From: Reyranella sp.
GTDB lineage: Bacteria > Pseudomonadota > Alphaproteobacteria > Reyranellales > Reyranellaceae
Direction of reading: 5' to 3'
Length of the DNA: 46,921 nucleotides
NCBI RefSeq assembly: GCF_004296935.1
Contig: NZ_SCVH01000082.1
Span: forward strand, 1 to 46,921
In this document: positions 39,011 to 46,801 of the stretch, piece after piece
Position numbering within the stretch: position 1 is the stretch's first letter
Layout: every line of letters begins with the position of its first letter
Translations under genes and position numbers: made by a program
The notes under the pieces: model-generated
Seen by the model: the letters and a program-made list of their open reading frames with translations, nothing else
Databases searched by the model: none
What the model was told of the DNA's origin: nothing

Positions 39011-39457
39011 ATGTCCACCCTCCCCCTCACCGACGCCGAAGCCCGTGACCTGCGCGCGCTGGCCGGCGTGATGATCCCCGCCAGCGACACCTACAAGGTG
39101 CCGGGCGCCGACGACGAGGCGATCTTCGCCGATATCCTGAAGAGCCTCGACCGCGACACCGCCGACGTGCGCACCGCCCTCGCCCATTTGGCGAAGCTCG
39201 CCGGCGGCGCCTTCGCCGACCTGGCCCCCGACCGCCGCCGCGACGTGGCCGCGACCTTCAAGCAGGAGGGCGGCGCGCCGCTCGGCGCGCTCAACCGTGT
39301 GGTGCTGCTCTGCTACTACCGCGACGACCGGGTGATGCGCTCGCTGGGCCAGGAACCGCGCTCGCCGTTCCCGAAGGGGCATGTCGTCGAGCAGGGCGAC
39401 TGGTCGCTGCTCGATCCGGTGAAGAAGCGGGCGCCGATGTGGCGGCGGACCTCGTAG
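39011..39457 (+). CDS. Gluconate 2-dehydrogenase subunit 3-like protein
   Basis: This 148-residue protein matches the subunit-3 family that partners GMC flavoproteins. It has the opening LTDAEARDLRALAGVMIPASD and the late motif FPKGHVVEQGDWSLLDPVKKRAPMWR. Family members often carry a Tat signal that exports the complex; none is present here, so the complex is probably cytoplasmic. A diverged copy of its last 31 residues lies at 40133-40228. Confidence 0.88.
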   Translation: MSTLPLTDAEARDLRALAGVMIPASDTYKVPGADDEAIFADILKSLDRDTADVRTALAHLAKLAGGAFADLAPDRRRDVAATFKQEGGAPLGALNRVVLLCYYRDDRVMRSLGQEPRSPFPKGHVVEQGDWSLLDPVKKRAPMWRRTS

Positions 39458-39522
39458 GAATGGATATCGTCTGATATCAACCGTCGTTGAAATTGACCGA
39501 GCGATGAGCAAAGAGAGAGATT

Positions 39523-39598
39523 CCTCGCTGCGCTCGGGATGACAAGATACGCTGAACTGGCGCAGTACACAGACATTGTCATCCCGAGCGCAGCGAGG
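39523..39598. repeat. Palindromic element next to the truncated toxin
   Basis: Perfect 23-bp arms, with core CCTCGCTGCGCTCGGGATGA, lie at 39523-39545 and 39576-39598 around a 30-base centre. The same type of palindrome is common in related genomes. It abuts the start of the toxin remnant, as if its insertion removed the toxin N-terminus. Confidence 0.88.
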
Positions 39599-39621
39599 GA
39601 TCCTTTGCGACGCTAAGAGAA

Positions 39622-39741
39622 TCGGAACTTCCGACGGTTGGTCCGAGGATCGGCGACTGGCGTGTCGTCTACACGCTGAAGCACGAGGTCCTGACGGTCG
39701 TCGTGATCCGGGTCGGACACCGAAGAGAGATCTACGAATGA
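39622..39741 (+). pseudogene. C-terminal remnant of a RelE/ParE-type toxin
   Basis: In frame with a stop at 39739-39741, about 39 residues remain: GPRIGDWRVVYTL, then a short loop and VLTVVVIRVGHRREIYE. This is the conserved C-terminal half of RelE-type toxins, with the terminal Arg/His/Tyr cluster. No N-terminal half or start codon is present upstream, where the palindromic element lies. The stop overlaps the antitoxin ATG (ATGA), the normal layout of such operons. Confidence 0.75.
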
Positions 39742-40103
39742 GCAGACAGATCATCACCCAGGGCGGCAAGCCCGCCTTCGTCGTCATCCCCATCGAGGAG
39801 TGGCGACGCATCGAGGCGACGCTGGAGGACCGCGCCGACACCGCGACCGTGCGGGCCTTCCTGAAGTCTCCGGCCGAGACTTTCCCCGACGCCGTCGTGA
39901 CCGCCATTCTGGACGGCACGCCGCCACTCAAGGCGTTGCGCGAGCACCGCGGCCTCACCCAGGCCGGGCTCGCGAAGGCCTGCGCCACCAGCGCCGTCTA
40001 TATTTCCCAGATCGAACGCGGCACGCGACGGGCCGGCCGCACGCTCGCAGCAAAGCTCGGCAAGGCCTTGGGCGTCGAGGCGGGGCTGTTGCAGGACGAC
40101 TAG
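39738..40103 (+). CDS. XRE-family antitoxin with Phd-like N-terminus
   Basis: This 121-residue protein has an N-terminal segment like Phd/YefM antitoxins (GGKPAFVVIPIEEWRRIEATLED) and an XRE helix-turn-helix (ALREHRGLTQAGLAKACATS, then YISQIERGTRR). It would repress its own operon and neutralise the RelE-type toxin. The toxin upstream is truncated, so this is an orphan antitoxin now. The frame is open further upstream, but the ATG at 39738 fits the toxin-stop overlap. Confidence 0.85.
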   Translation: MSRQIITQGGKPAFVVIPIEEWRRIEATLEDRADTATVRAFLKSPAETFPDAVVTAILDGTPPLKALREHRGLTQAGLAKACATSAVYISQIERGTRRAGRTLAAKLGKALGVEAGLLQDD

Positions 40104-40132
40104 CACCGGGATTTGGCGACAGGCCAAGGTCC

Positions 40133-40228
40133 GCCGACTTCCCGAAGAGCCATGTGGTCGAGCAGGGGGACTGGTCGTTGCTCGACCCGGTGAAGAAGCG
40201 CGCGCCGATGTGGCGACCCACTCGATAA
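40133..40228 (+). pseudogene. Duplicate C-terminal fragment of the subunit-3-like gene
   Basis: This frame encodes ADFPKSHVVEQGDWSLLDP and continues VKKRAPMWRPTR before a stop. It is nearly the same as the end of the intact gene at 39011-39457, with diverged nucleotides. No start and no upstream domain are present. It is probably the tail of a second, decayed paralogue; it ends one base before the next gene's stop codon on the opposite strand. Confidence 0.8.
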
Positions 40229-40229
40229 G

Positions 40230-41795
40230 CTACAAAAGGAGGAGCTTTGTTGCCTCGAGTAGCCAGTCCAGGATGGCGATAAGGTTGGGGTATTCAACAA
40301 GCAGCTTGCGGAGCAAGGCTTCATGAGCGTGAGCCCACTGCACGACAACGAAGAAGCCACCGCCGATTTTCGCTTTGTTGCGTAGCGCCAATCTAAACGC
40401 TGACCGCGTAAAGTTACGCATCGTACCCAGCAGGAAGGCCAAGGCTCGGTCTGACGCGATTGTTGTGTTCTGAGCGACAGCCTCCGCATCTCGAAGAATG
40501 CTGATTGCGTCTTCTGTAGCCAGCTTCTCTCGTTCTGCACTGTCGATGGCACCCGTGAACTCGCCAGGCACAAATTGGGCTCGATTGCGTTCATCTGGAC
40601 CGAGACGGCGCCTGTCCATCTCATCGAGGTAAGGATCGCAACCTACGTAGATGTTCCAAGCCTCAACCAGCTCCTTTAAGGAGCCAGCTATGCCCTCTGG
40701 CAATGGCGGATGGTCTGGGTCTTCTTTCCCTCGTCTTCTCTGATCGACCTCAAGATCGTTTCGAAGCGCGTTTCCTCGCAAGACAGCCGGGCCCGGCGAC
40801 AGTGTGAGAGGGGAGCGTCCAAGACTGGAGCGGAACTTCAATATTGCTACGGCGAGTTCAGCAAGGGAGTTACTTGAGGCACATGCGGATTCGAGTTCTG
40901 TGATCCTTTCGATCAACTCCTGATGGAGGTCGTGGCTTAGCTGATCGTCTAGGAGAGACGACTGTCCAGCTTCGCTATCAAGATGGACTTGGTTAGCGTC
41001 CGTAATGGTGAAACTGACACTGGTTGTCTCTTGCGCATCGATGTCGTCGGGATTTGGCTCAAATGCGTCCGGGTTCACCGGCTCATACAGAGGCTGATCT
41101 TCGATTGATGGAGTGGCGCCCACTAACCAACCGTTTACCTTGGCTGCATCGGGCCAGAGGACGGCGGGAATAGTTGAGTAGTATCGACTGTTCAACTTGT
41201 AGAACTTCCCGCCAACGAATCGATCTCGAAGCCAAGACGCCCACGGACGCCAGCTCTCGCCTCGCGCCAATGCAGTCGCAACTACCTGATTCTGTGTCAT
41301 TGCGCCGCCCCTTGACTGAAGCGGCATCGTCAACATGTCCACAGTAGATGCTTCAGTCATAGACTGCGAAGCAACACTGTCTGAATGAACTCCCTCATTT
41401 AATCGCGGATCGAGATTAAGAAACGCATCAAACGCGCGCCGAACGGCTCCAGTGTCGGAAAACCGAGAGTTGGCGGCCTCCAAGAAGTAGTCCAAGGCAA
41501 AGGCTACACGGCTGGCAATCTGCGATTTGTGTTCTTGTCTGAGTGTAGCCTGAACCAATGCGCGGAAGCGTCGAATTTCCGTATCGCTAAACCGGCCCTC
41601 GAAGCCAGCCCCGTAAGCATAGGCCGCAATTCCAAACGCCAGGACGACAAGGTTGTCGTCTTCCCTACGTGCAGACCGAGCCAATGGGATCAGGACACGA
41701 ATAAGCGTCCTAATCAGGATTGCCATCAGTTGCGAAGAACTAAGCCGACGCATGATGTCGGCGGCCATTTGCTTGTTAGTGGGCACTCTAGCCAC
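40230..41795 (-). CDS. Unknown 521-residue protein beside the DUF262 gene
   Basis: I do not recognise a family. The start is GTG at 41795 with GAGG six bases upstream. The N-terminal quarter is helical with a hydrophobic patch (DDNLVVLAFGIAAYAYGAG). The middle is acidic and low in structure (about residues 235-300, for example PNPDDIDAQETTSVSF). A helical C-terminal part ends in a very hydrophobic Leu-rich tail (LIAILDWLLEATKLLLL). No nuclease, ATPase or methylase motif is visible. It lies 118 bases downstream of the DUF262 gene on the same strand, and both are less GC-rich than the flanks, so they look like one acquired cassette. A role as a partner or membrane-acting effector is inference. 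Confidence 0.75.
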   Translation of the reverse strand: MARVPTNKQMAADIMRRLSSSQLMAILIRTLIRVLIPLARSARREDDNLVVLAFGIAAYAYGAGFEGRFSDTEIRRFRALVQATLRQEHKSQIASRVAFALDYFLEAANSRFSDTGAVRRAFDAFLNLDPRLNEGVHSDSVASQSMTEASTVDMLTMPLQSRGGAMTQNQVVATALARGESWRPWASWLRDRFVGGKFYKLNSRYYSTIPAVLWPDAAKVNGWLVGATPSIEDQPLYEPVNPDAFEPNPDDIDAQETTSVSFTITDANQVHLDSEAGQSSLLDDQLSHDLHQELIERITELESACASSNSLAELAVAILKFRSSLGRSPLTLSPGPAVLRGNALRNDLEVDQRRRGKEDPDHPPLPEGIAGSLKELVEAWNIYVGCDPYLDEMDRRRLGPDERNRAQFVPGEFTGAIDSAEREKLATEDAISILRDAEAVAQNTTIASDRALAFLLGTMRNFTRSAFRLALRNKAKIGGGFFVVVQWAHAHEALLRKLLVEYPNLIAILDWLLEATKLLLL

Positions 41796-41913
41796 GCGGT
41801 CCTCGCGGGAGACTCAGGACGACGAGTTCAACGCAGCGGGGTACTCTGCAGCTGCCGCAAGGACCGGAGGCGACTTGCCTGACATAGATTAGTGAACCGG
41901 TTTCCATTTCCCG

Positions 41914-43863
41914 CTAGCTTCTAGGAGCTAACACGGTAGGCCCGGCCCATATTTTTAGAGCGATTTTGAATAGAGCTGCACCTCGATCTCGGATCGCGTT
42001 TTCGTCCCATTTAGATGCAATCATGAGAGCTCGATTTAGGTGTAGATTTGAGACTTCAAAGAATTTTGCACGCTTTTCGACGAATCCATGATGCTGTAGG
42101 GACCGATTCGCTCCGTAGTGGAGCAGCGTCAAATTTCCCAAGGTAACCTTCGCCGCTTCTCTAAGGTGAACCGATTCCAGCTTGGGGGTCATTGGTTGTC
42201 CTAAGACTCTCGCAGTATACGCCGCAGTGACGTCTGATGGCTGGCCGTGCGTTCCATCCGAAAGGGGCCAGTACTGAAACCAGCTACTCGGCAGAACGTG
42301 GTCGACATCCAAATTTTCCAGATTTGCTGGAGAAAGCTCCTCAGATTGGTTACTCCGCATCCCCGCTTCAACGGCAGCAAGGACGGACTTTGTTCGCTGC
42401 GCATCCATGTTTCCGGGGTAGACGGCACTATCCAGCCACGCTTTGAGAAACTCTTCATCCCTCGGCCACCGCGTCGCTTCGCCTTCCAGGCTGGAAAGGG
42501 CCGACCGCACGGCAGAGGCTGAATAACCATCTTCGGACAACTTCTTCAGCACCGAAGCAAAGATATTGTTGTAATTTTTGGTTGTCAGGCCGCAGACGGA
42601 GCGACGCACAAGATAAGATACGATATCGTTAAAGATGGAATTCTGTTCGACTTCCGTCAGTTTCGAACTAGCGATTTTGAGCGCTAGTGAATGAGTTGTA
42701 GATGCATCCCACGCTCGGATACGAAAGCCAAAACGAGCGATTGGTTCAGAACCGATCCCTGACATCAGTTTTTGATAATGACCAGCTAGGGTATTCAAAA
42801 TTTCAAGTTGCTGCTTCGCCGTCTTCGGAGACTCTCCTGTCATCGCAAATTGACGATAAGAGACGTAGAGGCGACCAACATCGATCTCCCCAACTAGTTC
42901 AGCTTGCAGAGCCGAATGCATGAACCATTCAAGTCTGGGGCGCACCAAGCGCCCGCGACGCTGTTCTTCGACCCAGAACCCGCCCTCAAACGGACTCCAT
43001 AGATTCTGGAAGAGTTCCTTGGCATCAGTTTCCCGATCTGCACGCATGAAAATGAAGTTACGAATGAGATCGATGGCATGTAGCTGCGCCCCATGCCCAT
43101 TTAGCGTTTCAAAAATGACCTGAGCATCATCCTTCGGGCCCAGAGAGATCGACACGAGATGGATATCACTCAGTATCGCCTCAGTTATGCACGATAGGCG
43201 GAGTGAAATGTGCTCCTTGTCTCCCTGGCGAGCCCATTGATCCAATTCTGTTGCAAAGAACCATATCGCCTCCAGTGACGGCGGATGATCCATTCCGATC
43301 TTTCGCAGCGTTCCACTCTGAGTAAAACTTGTAGGAAAGCGCTCTCTCAAGTCATCGAGAGAATTGGCAGTCATGGCCAAACGATAGACATCTCGATCTC
43401 GAAATGTCGGCCAAACTTTGAACGCCTCAATTTCGGGGTCGTTCATTGTGGTTTCGTTACCGTTCCTCAAACATCCTTCAACGATAGTCAAAAGCCTTGT
43501 CTCAGCGAACGCGCGGAGACTGATCGCAAGCGCCGTCAGTACATATTGGAGTGTAGTAAGTCGCTGCTGCCCATCAATGACATGCAGAGTATCGACCCCT
43601 AGAAGGCCCTTCTTTAGCTGCGGTTCAACAACAGTAGCCCCTAAGAAATGGGGTGTAGTCTGATTACCGGCGATCCTCAGATCAGCTTTGCCGGAAATAT
43701 CCGACCAGAGACGCTCCCATTGGTCATCACGATTCCAAACATAGTTGCGCTGAAAGAAGGGGATGCGAAATTGCCGACGATCCTGAAACAGTTTCTGTAT
43801 TGATACGGTTTCTGATTCCAACGTGGCGCTCCCCCGCAACTTGTAGAGCTGTCGCAAGCTCAC
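41914..43863 (-). CDS. DUF262/DUF1524 protein, GmrSD-like (type IV restriction-related)
   Basis: This 649-residue protein has the DUF262 (GmrS-type) opening FRIPFFQRNYVWNRDDQWERL and the nucleotide-site motif VIDGQQRLTTLQ, then FETLNGHGAQLHAIDLIRNF. The C-terminal DUF1524 (GmrD-type) HNH-like nuclease reads LDVDHVLPSSWFQYW and VTLGNLTLLHYGANRSLQ, with the His-Pro and Asn residues intact. GmrSD-type enzymes cut modified phage DNA using nucleotide energy. The GTG start at 43863 has no clear Shine-Dalgarno, so the start is uncertain. GC is much lower than in neighbouring genes, a sign of transfer. The following gene is unknown and probably belongs to the same system. Confidence 0.88.
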   Translation of the reverse strand: MSLRQLYKLRGSATLESETVSIQKLFQDRRQFRIPFFQRNYVWNRDDQWERLWSDISGKADLRIAGNQTTPHFLGATVVEPQLKKGLLGVDTLHVIDGQQRLTTLQYVLTALAISLRAFAETRLLTIVEGCLRNGNETTMNDPEIEAFKVWPTFRDRDVYRLAMTANSLDDLRERFPTSFTQSGTLRKIGMDHPPSLEAIWFFATELDQWARQGDKEHISLRLSCITEAILSDIHLVSISLGPKDDAQVIFETLNGHGAQLHAIDLIRNFIFMRADRETDAKELFQNLWSPFEGGFWVEEQRRGRLVRPRLEWFMHSALQAELVGEIDVGRLYVSYRQFAMTGESPKTAKQQLEILNTLAGHYQKLMSGIGSEPIARFGFRIRAWDASTTHSLALKIASSKLTEVEQNSIFNDIVSYLVRRSVCGLTTKNYNNIFASVLKKLSEDGYSASAVRSALSSLEGEATRWPRDEEFLKAWLDSAVYPGNMDAQRTKSVLAAVEAGMRSNQSEELSPANLENLDVDHVLPSSWFQYWPLSDGTHGQPSDVTAAYTARVLGQPMTPKLESVHLREAAKVTLGNLTLLHYGANRSLQHHGFVEKRAKFFEVSNLHLNRALMIASKWDENAIRDRGAALFKIALKIWAGPTVLAPRS

Positions 43864-44052
43864 AGTCGCCAGTTCATGTTTTCTGACTAGAAAGATATGG
43901 TGAGAGCACCGAATGGTAGAGTCAATGCATCGATAGACAACTCGGCAAATTGGATTTTAGTACTTTCTAAATTTGCGGAAAGCTTTTCAGCTTCCGGCTC
44001 CCTCTCGCATACTGCTACGTTAGTGCGGCCCGACTGGAAGTAGCATAGCGGA

Positions 44053-44865
44053 ATGAGGGGCGAGACTTCTCCAATGGCAACTCTGCTCCAAGAGCTCTCC
44101 TTGCTCACCTACCTTCCCCCCGCCGACATCATCGCCCACCCCGGCCTCCGCCTCGTCCTCGTGCGCGGCGTACCGAGCCCGTGGTCGCAGGCGGCCAAGG
44201 CGATCCTGGAGATCAAAGGCCTCCCCTATGTCGCCGCTCCGCTGGAGATCGGCGGCGCGAACGCGGAGATCGCGGCCTGGTCGGGCCAGAACAGCGCGCC
44301 CGTCGTCGCCTGGGGGACCGAGAAGCCGATCAACCGCTGGCTCGACATCCTGCTGCTGGCCGAACGGCTGGCGCCGGAGCCCGCGCTACTGCCGGCCGAT
44401 CCGCGACAGCGCGCGCTCGCCGTCGGGCTCGGCCACGAGATGCTGGGCGAGTGCGGCATCGCCTGGAACCGCCGCCTGCAGATGTTCGCGGGCGCGGCCA
44501 CCAGCGGCAACGCGGGACGGCTCGCGCCGCTGATCGACAAGTACGGTTATAACGCCGCGGACGCCGCGGCGGCGGGCGGGCGCATCGCGGCCACACTCAG
44601 GATGCTGGCGGCCGAGCTGAAAGCGCAGCAGGCGCGCGGCGTGCCCTTCTTCGTGGGCGATGGCTTGAGCGCCGTCGATATCTGGTGGGTGGCGACCGCC
44701 AACATCCTGGCGCCGCTGCCTCCGGCGCAGTGCCCGATGCGCGAGGCCTCGCGGGCGGGGTTCACGGCTGCGAACCCGCTGGTGGTGGCGGCGCTCGATC
44801 CGGTGCTGCTCGCGCACCGTGACCGCGTGTTCGCCGCGCACTTCCGCGATCCGATGGAGTTCTGA
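44053..44865 (+). CDS. Glutathione S-transferase-like protein
   Basis: This 270-residue protein (263 if it starts at the ATG at 44074) has a thioredoxin-like N-terminal domain with RGVPSPWSQAAKAILEIKGLPY and SGQNSAPVVAWG as the cis-Pro region, then a helical C-terminal domain (GVPFFVGDGLSAVDIWWVATANI). The glutathione site is only partly conserved, so activity is uncertain. GC returns to the high background level, which marks the right border of the DUF262 cassette. Neither start has a strong Shine-Dalgarno. Confidence 0.8.
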   Translation: MRGETSPMATLLQELSLLTYLPPADIIAHPGLRLVLVRGVPSPWSQAAKAILEIKGLPYVAAPLEIGGANAEIAAWSGQNSAPVVAWGTEKPINRWLDILLLAERLAPEPALLPADPRQRALAVGLGHEMLGECGIAWNRRLQMFAGAATSGNAGRLAPLIDKYGYNAADAAAAGGRIAATLRMLAAELKAQQARGVPFFVGDGLSAVDIWWVATANILAPLPPAQCPMREASRAGFTAANPLVVAALDPVLLAHRDRVFAAHFRDPMEF

Positions 44866-44868
44866 GTC

Positions 44869-45039
44869 TTCTCCTCCCCAGTCCCAGCGCCCTCGGAGGC
44901 GCGACTGGGAAGGTGCCCTCGTCTTACGAGGGCGGAGGGGTCATGAGTTACGTCCTGCGGCCTCTGCCCCCCGAGCGCCTGTGAAGGCGCGGAGTCGTCG
45001 TAAGACGACGCCACCTCCCCCGGTGACGGGGGAGGAGAA
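44869..45039. repeat. Composite palindromic element upstream of the four-helix protein gene
   Basis: The outer arms TTCTCCTCCCC and GGGGAGGAGAA pair, with several nested hairpins between them (for example CCCTCGTCTTACGAGGG and CGTCGTCTTACGACG read on the complementary strand). The block GCCCTCGTCTTACGAGGGCG closely resembles GCCCCGTCTTACGGGGCG at 35545-35562, so they belong to one family. An FNR-type box begins seven bases after its right end. Confidence 0.8.
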
Positions 45040-45045
45040 ATCCAC

Positions 45046-45059
45046 TTGATCCAGATCAC
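45046..45059. promoter_or_regulatory. FNR/FixK-type box upstream of the membrane protein gene
   Basis: TTGATCCAGATCAC matches the Crp/FNR-family consensus TTGAT-N4-ATCAA at 9 of 10 informative bases. It is 71 bases before the ATG at 45131, a distance that suits an activator site near -41. The 18-base surroundings are repeated almost exactly at 46003-46016. Confidence 0.65.
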
Positions 45060-45130
45060 GCGGGCCGCCCGTGCCGCGTGTCATTTCTGCCGGTCGAGGC
45101 GGGCCGCGGGCGCCTGGAAGGAAGGGACCG

Positions 45131-45568
45131 ATGTTCGAATCATTCGAAGAGCAGGAGGGCGCTCCGCGCGACATTGCCCGGTTCGAGCAGCTGTGGATCC
45201 TGGCCATCGGCGCGAGCGCGGTGATCGCGCTCGGGATGTACGACTATTCGGCGATGATCGTCGGACACATCAGGGCCATGCTGGTCAATGTCGTGCTGTT
45301 CGCCATCGGATGGGTCCTGATGGGCTTTGTCAGCCGCCGCCGAAGCGGCATCGCGCGATGGCTGTTGATCCCGTTCGCGCTGCTGATCTTCTTCTACGAC
45401 CTCGCCCACGTCACCGTGATGCTGGAGACGGGATGGGTCGCCTATGTCGCCCTCGCCCGGATCGGGCTGATGGCGGGCGCGATCTACTTCCTGTTCGCGC
45501 CGCGATCGCGCGCGTGGTTTGCGGGAAGGCCGCTGCCGCCCGACGGGGCGAACGAGGACCGGAGCTGA
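45131..45568 (+). CDS. Small membrane protein with four predicted helices
   Basis: This 145-residue protein has four hydrophobic helices: LWILAIGASAVIALGM, MLVNVVLFAIGWVLMGFV, WLLIPFALLIFFYDLAHV and VALARIGLMAGAIYFLFA. Polar ends lie outside the bilayer. I recognise no family with confidence. GGAAGGGACC precedes the ATG at 45131. An FNR/FixK-type box upstream suggests oxygen-dependent expression (inference). Confidence 0.75.
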   Translation: MFESFEEQEGAPRDIARFEQLWILAIGASAVIALGMYDYSAMIVGHIRAMLVNVVLFAIGWVLMGFVSRRRSGIARWLLIPFALLIFFYDLAHVTVMLETGWVAYVALARIGLMAGAIYFLFAPRSRAWFAGRPLPPDGANEDRS

Positions 45569-45652
45569 GGCCCACCGGCGACAGGGGCCGACGCTTGCGG
45601 CGGCAATCGCGGGCCTGTAGAGCGCTCACTCCACAAGCCAACCGAGGCAGAG

Positions 45653-45976
45653 ATGGCCGACCCCGACGACGACTATGTCTATGACGACGCCAGCGGCGAA
45701 TGGATTCCCGCGGCGGAAGCGGCGGCGAAGAAGGCCGCGGCCGAGGCCGTGGCCACGGGGGGCGTCGAGGTGCGCGATTCGGTCGGCAATCTGCTGGCCG
45801 ACGGCGACAGCGTCCTGCTGGTCAAGGACCTCAAGGTCAAGGGCGCCAACCAGACGCTGCCCAGGGGCACGGTCATCAAATCGATCCGCCTGACCGGCGA
45901 CGCCCAGGAGATCGACTGCCGCCACGAGAGCATAAAGGGCCTGGTGCTGCGCGCGGAGTTCGTGCGCAAGCGCTGA
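45653..45976 (+). CDS. PhnA-domain (YjdM-type) protein lacking the zinc ribbon
   Basis: The C-terminal 70 residues of this 107-residue protein match the PhnA/YjdM domain: VEVRDSVGNLLADGDSVLLV, then DLKVKGANQTLPRGTVIKSI and a final EIDCRHESIKGLVLRAEFVRK. Full-length YjdM has an N-terminal zinc ribbon with four Cys; here there is an acidic start (DPDDDYVYDDASGEW) and an Ala/Lys helix instead. Its biochemical role is unknown despite the historical phosphonate name. GAGG precedes the ATG. Confidence 0.85.
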   Translation: MADPDDDYVYDDASGEWIPAAEAAAKKAAAEAVATGGVEVRDSVGNLLADGDSVLLVKDLKVKGANQTLPRGTVIKSIRLTGDAQEIDCRHESIKGLVLRAEFVRKR

Positions 45977-46002
45977 GCGAGCCGGACGCGCGCTCTTTCC
46001 AC

Positions 46003-46016
46003 TTGATCCAGATCAG
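46003..46016. promoter_or_regulatory. FNR/FixK-type box upstream of the YbaY-like gene
   Basis: TTGATCCAGATCAG matches the FNR-type consensus at 9 of 10 informative bases. It starts 62 bases before the ATG at 46065. With the site at 45046-45059 it shares CACTTGATCCAGATCA, so both genes may answer to one Crp/FNR-family regulator. Confidence 0.65.
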
Positions 46017-46064
46017 GCCGGGCCAGCGGCGGAGGGGTTAGGAATATCCCACGAGGGATTTTCC

Positions 46065-46784
46065 ATGCCGCGTCCTTTCAGTCTCATGCTGCTCCTCGCA
46101 GCCGTTGCCGCCCCCGCTTTTGGACAAGACGTGGGCGGGCTCTCTTCCACGGCGCTGTCGCGCTGCGCCGGCCGGGTCGGGCTCGACATGCGCCAATCCG
46201 ATGCTGCCTTCGGCGTCATCGCGCTCGACGGCATGCCCTGGGTCACGATCGAGCGGACCGAGGAGAGCGTCGGCACCCAGCCGATCTCGACCACCGTCAC
46301 CGGCACGGGCGAGTACCGGCGGCGCAACGGCACCTCGGTGCCCTTCCGCTTCACCTGCGTGCTCGACGCCGAGGGCCAGGCGCTGATGTTCCATCCCACC
46401 GCGCTGATGCGGCGCCTGGGCGACGTGCTGCCGCCGTCGATCGTCGTCAATGGCATGGCGACCTACGCCGGGAAGACGGCGCTGCCGCACGGCGTCGAAC
46501 TGCGCGTGCAGCTGCTCGATGTCGCCAGATCGCCCACGGGCGACGGCACGCCCGAGGTCCTGGCCGAACAGGTCGTGCGCAGCGGCTGGCAGGTGCCGAT
46601 CCCGTTCGCGCTGCGCCTGCCCAAGGAGACGTCGTTCGAGGGCCGCCGGCTCGCGATCACGGCCCGCCTGGTGCTGGCCCACCAGGCCCTGTTCGAGCTC
46701 CGGGAGCCCTTGCCCGTCGTCGGCACCGATTTCCTGAAGCCGATCGAGCTGGTGCTCGAGCGGGCCGGGGCGCCGAAGCAGTAG
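46065..46784 (+). CDS. Secreted protein with a YbaY-type (YscW-like) domain
   Basis: This 239-residue protein has a Sec signal peptide (MPRPFSLMLLLAAVAAPAFG-Q). The N-terminal domain includes Cys34 and a later Cys near residue 105. The C-terminal part matches YbaY/YscW-like lipoprotein domains: GVELRVQLLDVAR, then VVRSGWQVPIPFALRLP and LAITARLVLAHQALFEL. No lipobox Cys is present, so it is probably a soluble periplasmic protein. An FNR/FixK-type box lies just upstream. Confidence 0.8.
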   Translation: MPRPFSLMLLLAAVAAPAFGQDVGGLSSTALSRCAGRVGLDMRQSDAAFGVIALDGMPWVTIERTEESVGTQPISTTVTGTGEYRRRNGTSVPFRFTCVLDAEGQALMFHPTALMRRLGDVLPPSIVVNGMATYAGKTALPHGVELRVQLLDVARSPTGDGTPEVLAEQVVRSGWQVPIPFALRLPKETSFEGRRLAITARLVLAHQALFELREPLPVVGTDFLKPIELVLERAGAPKQ

Positions 46785-46801
46785 CGGCGCCTCGAAGATG
46801 G

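Noticed and set aside
39523-39598. CRISPR-like repeats among the intergenic palindromes
   Set aside because: Copies are inverted, not direct, with no regular spacers and no cas genes in the window.
43887-44108. Possible 73-residue minus-strand gene upstream of the DUF262 gene
   Set aside because: It overlaps the GST-like gene start, has no recognisable domain and no clear ribosome site.
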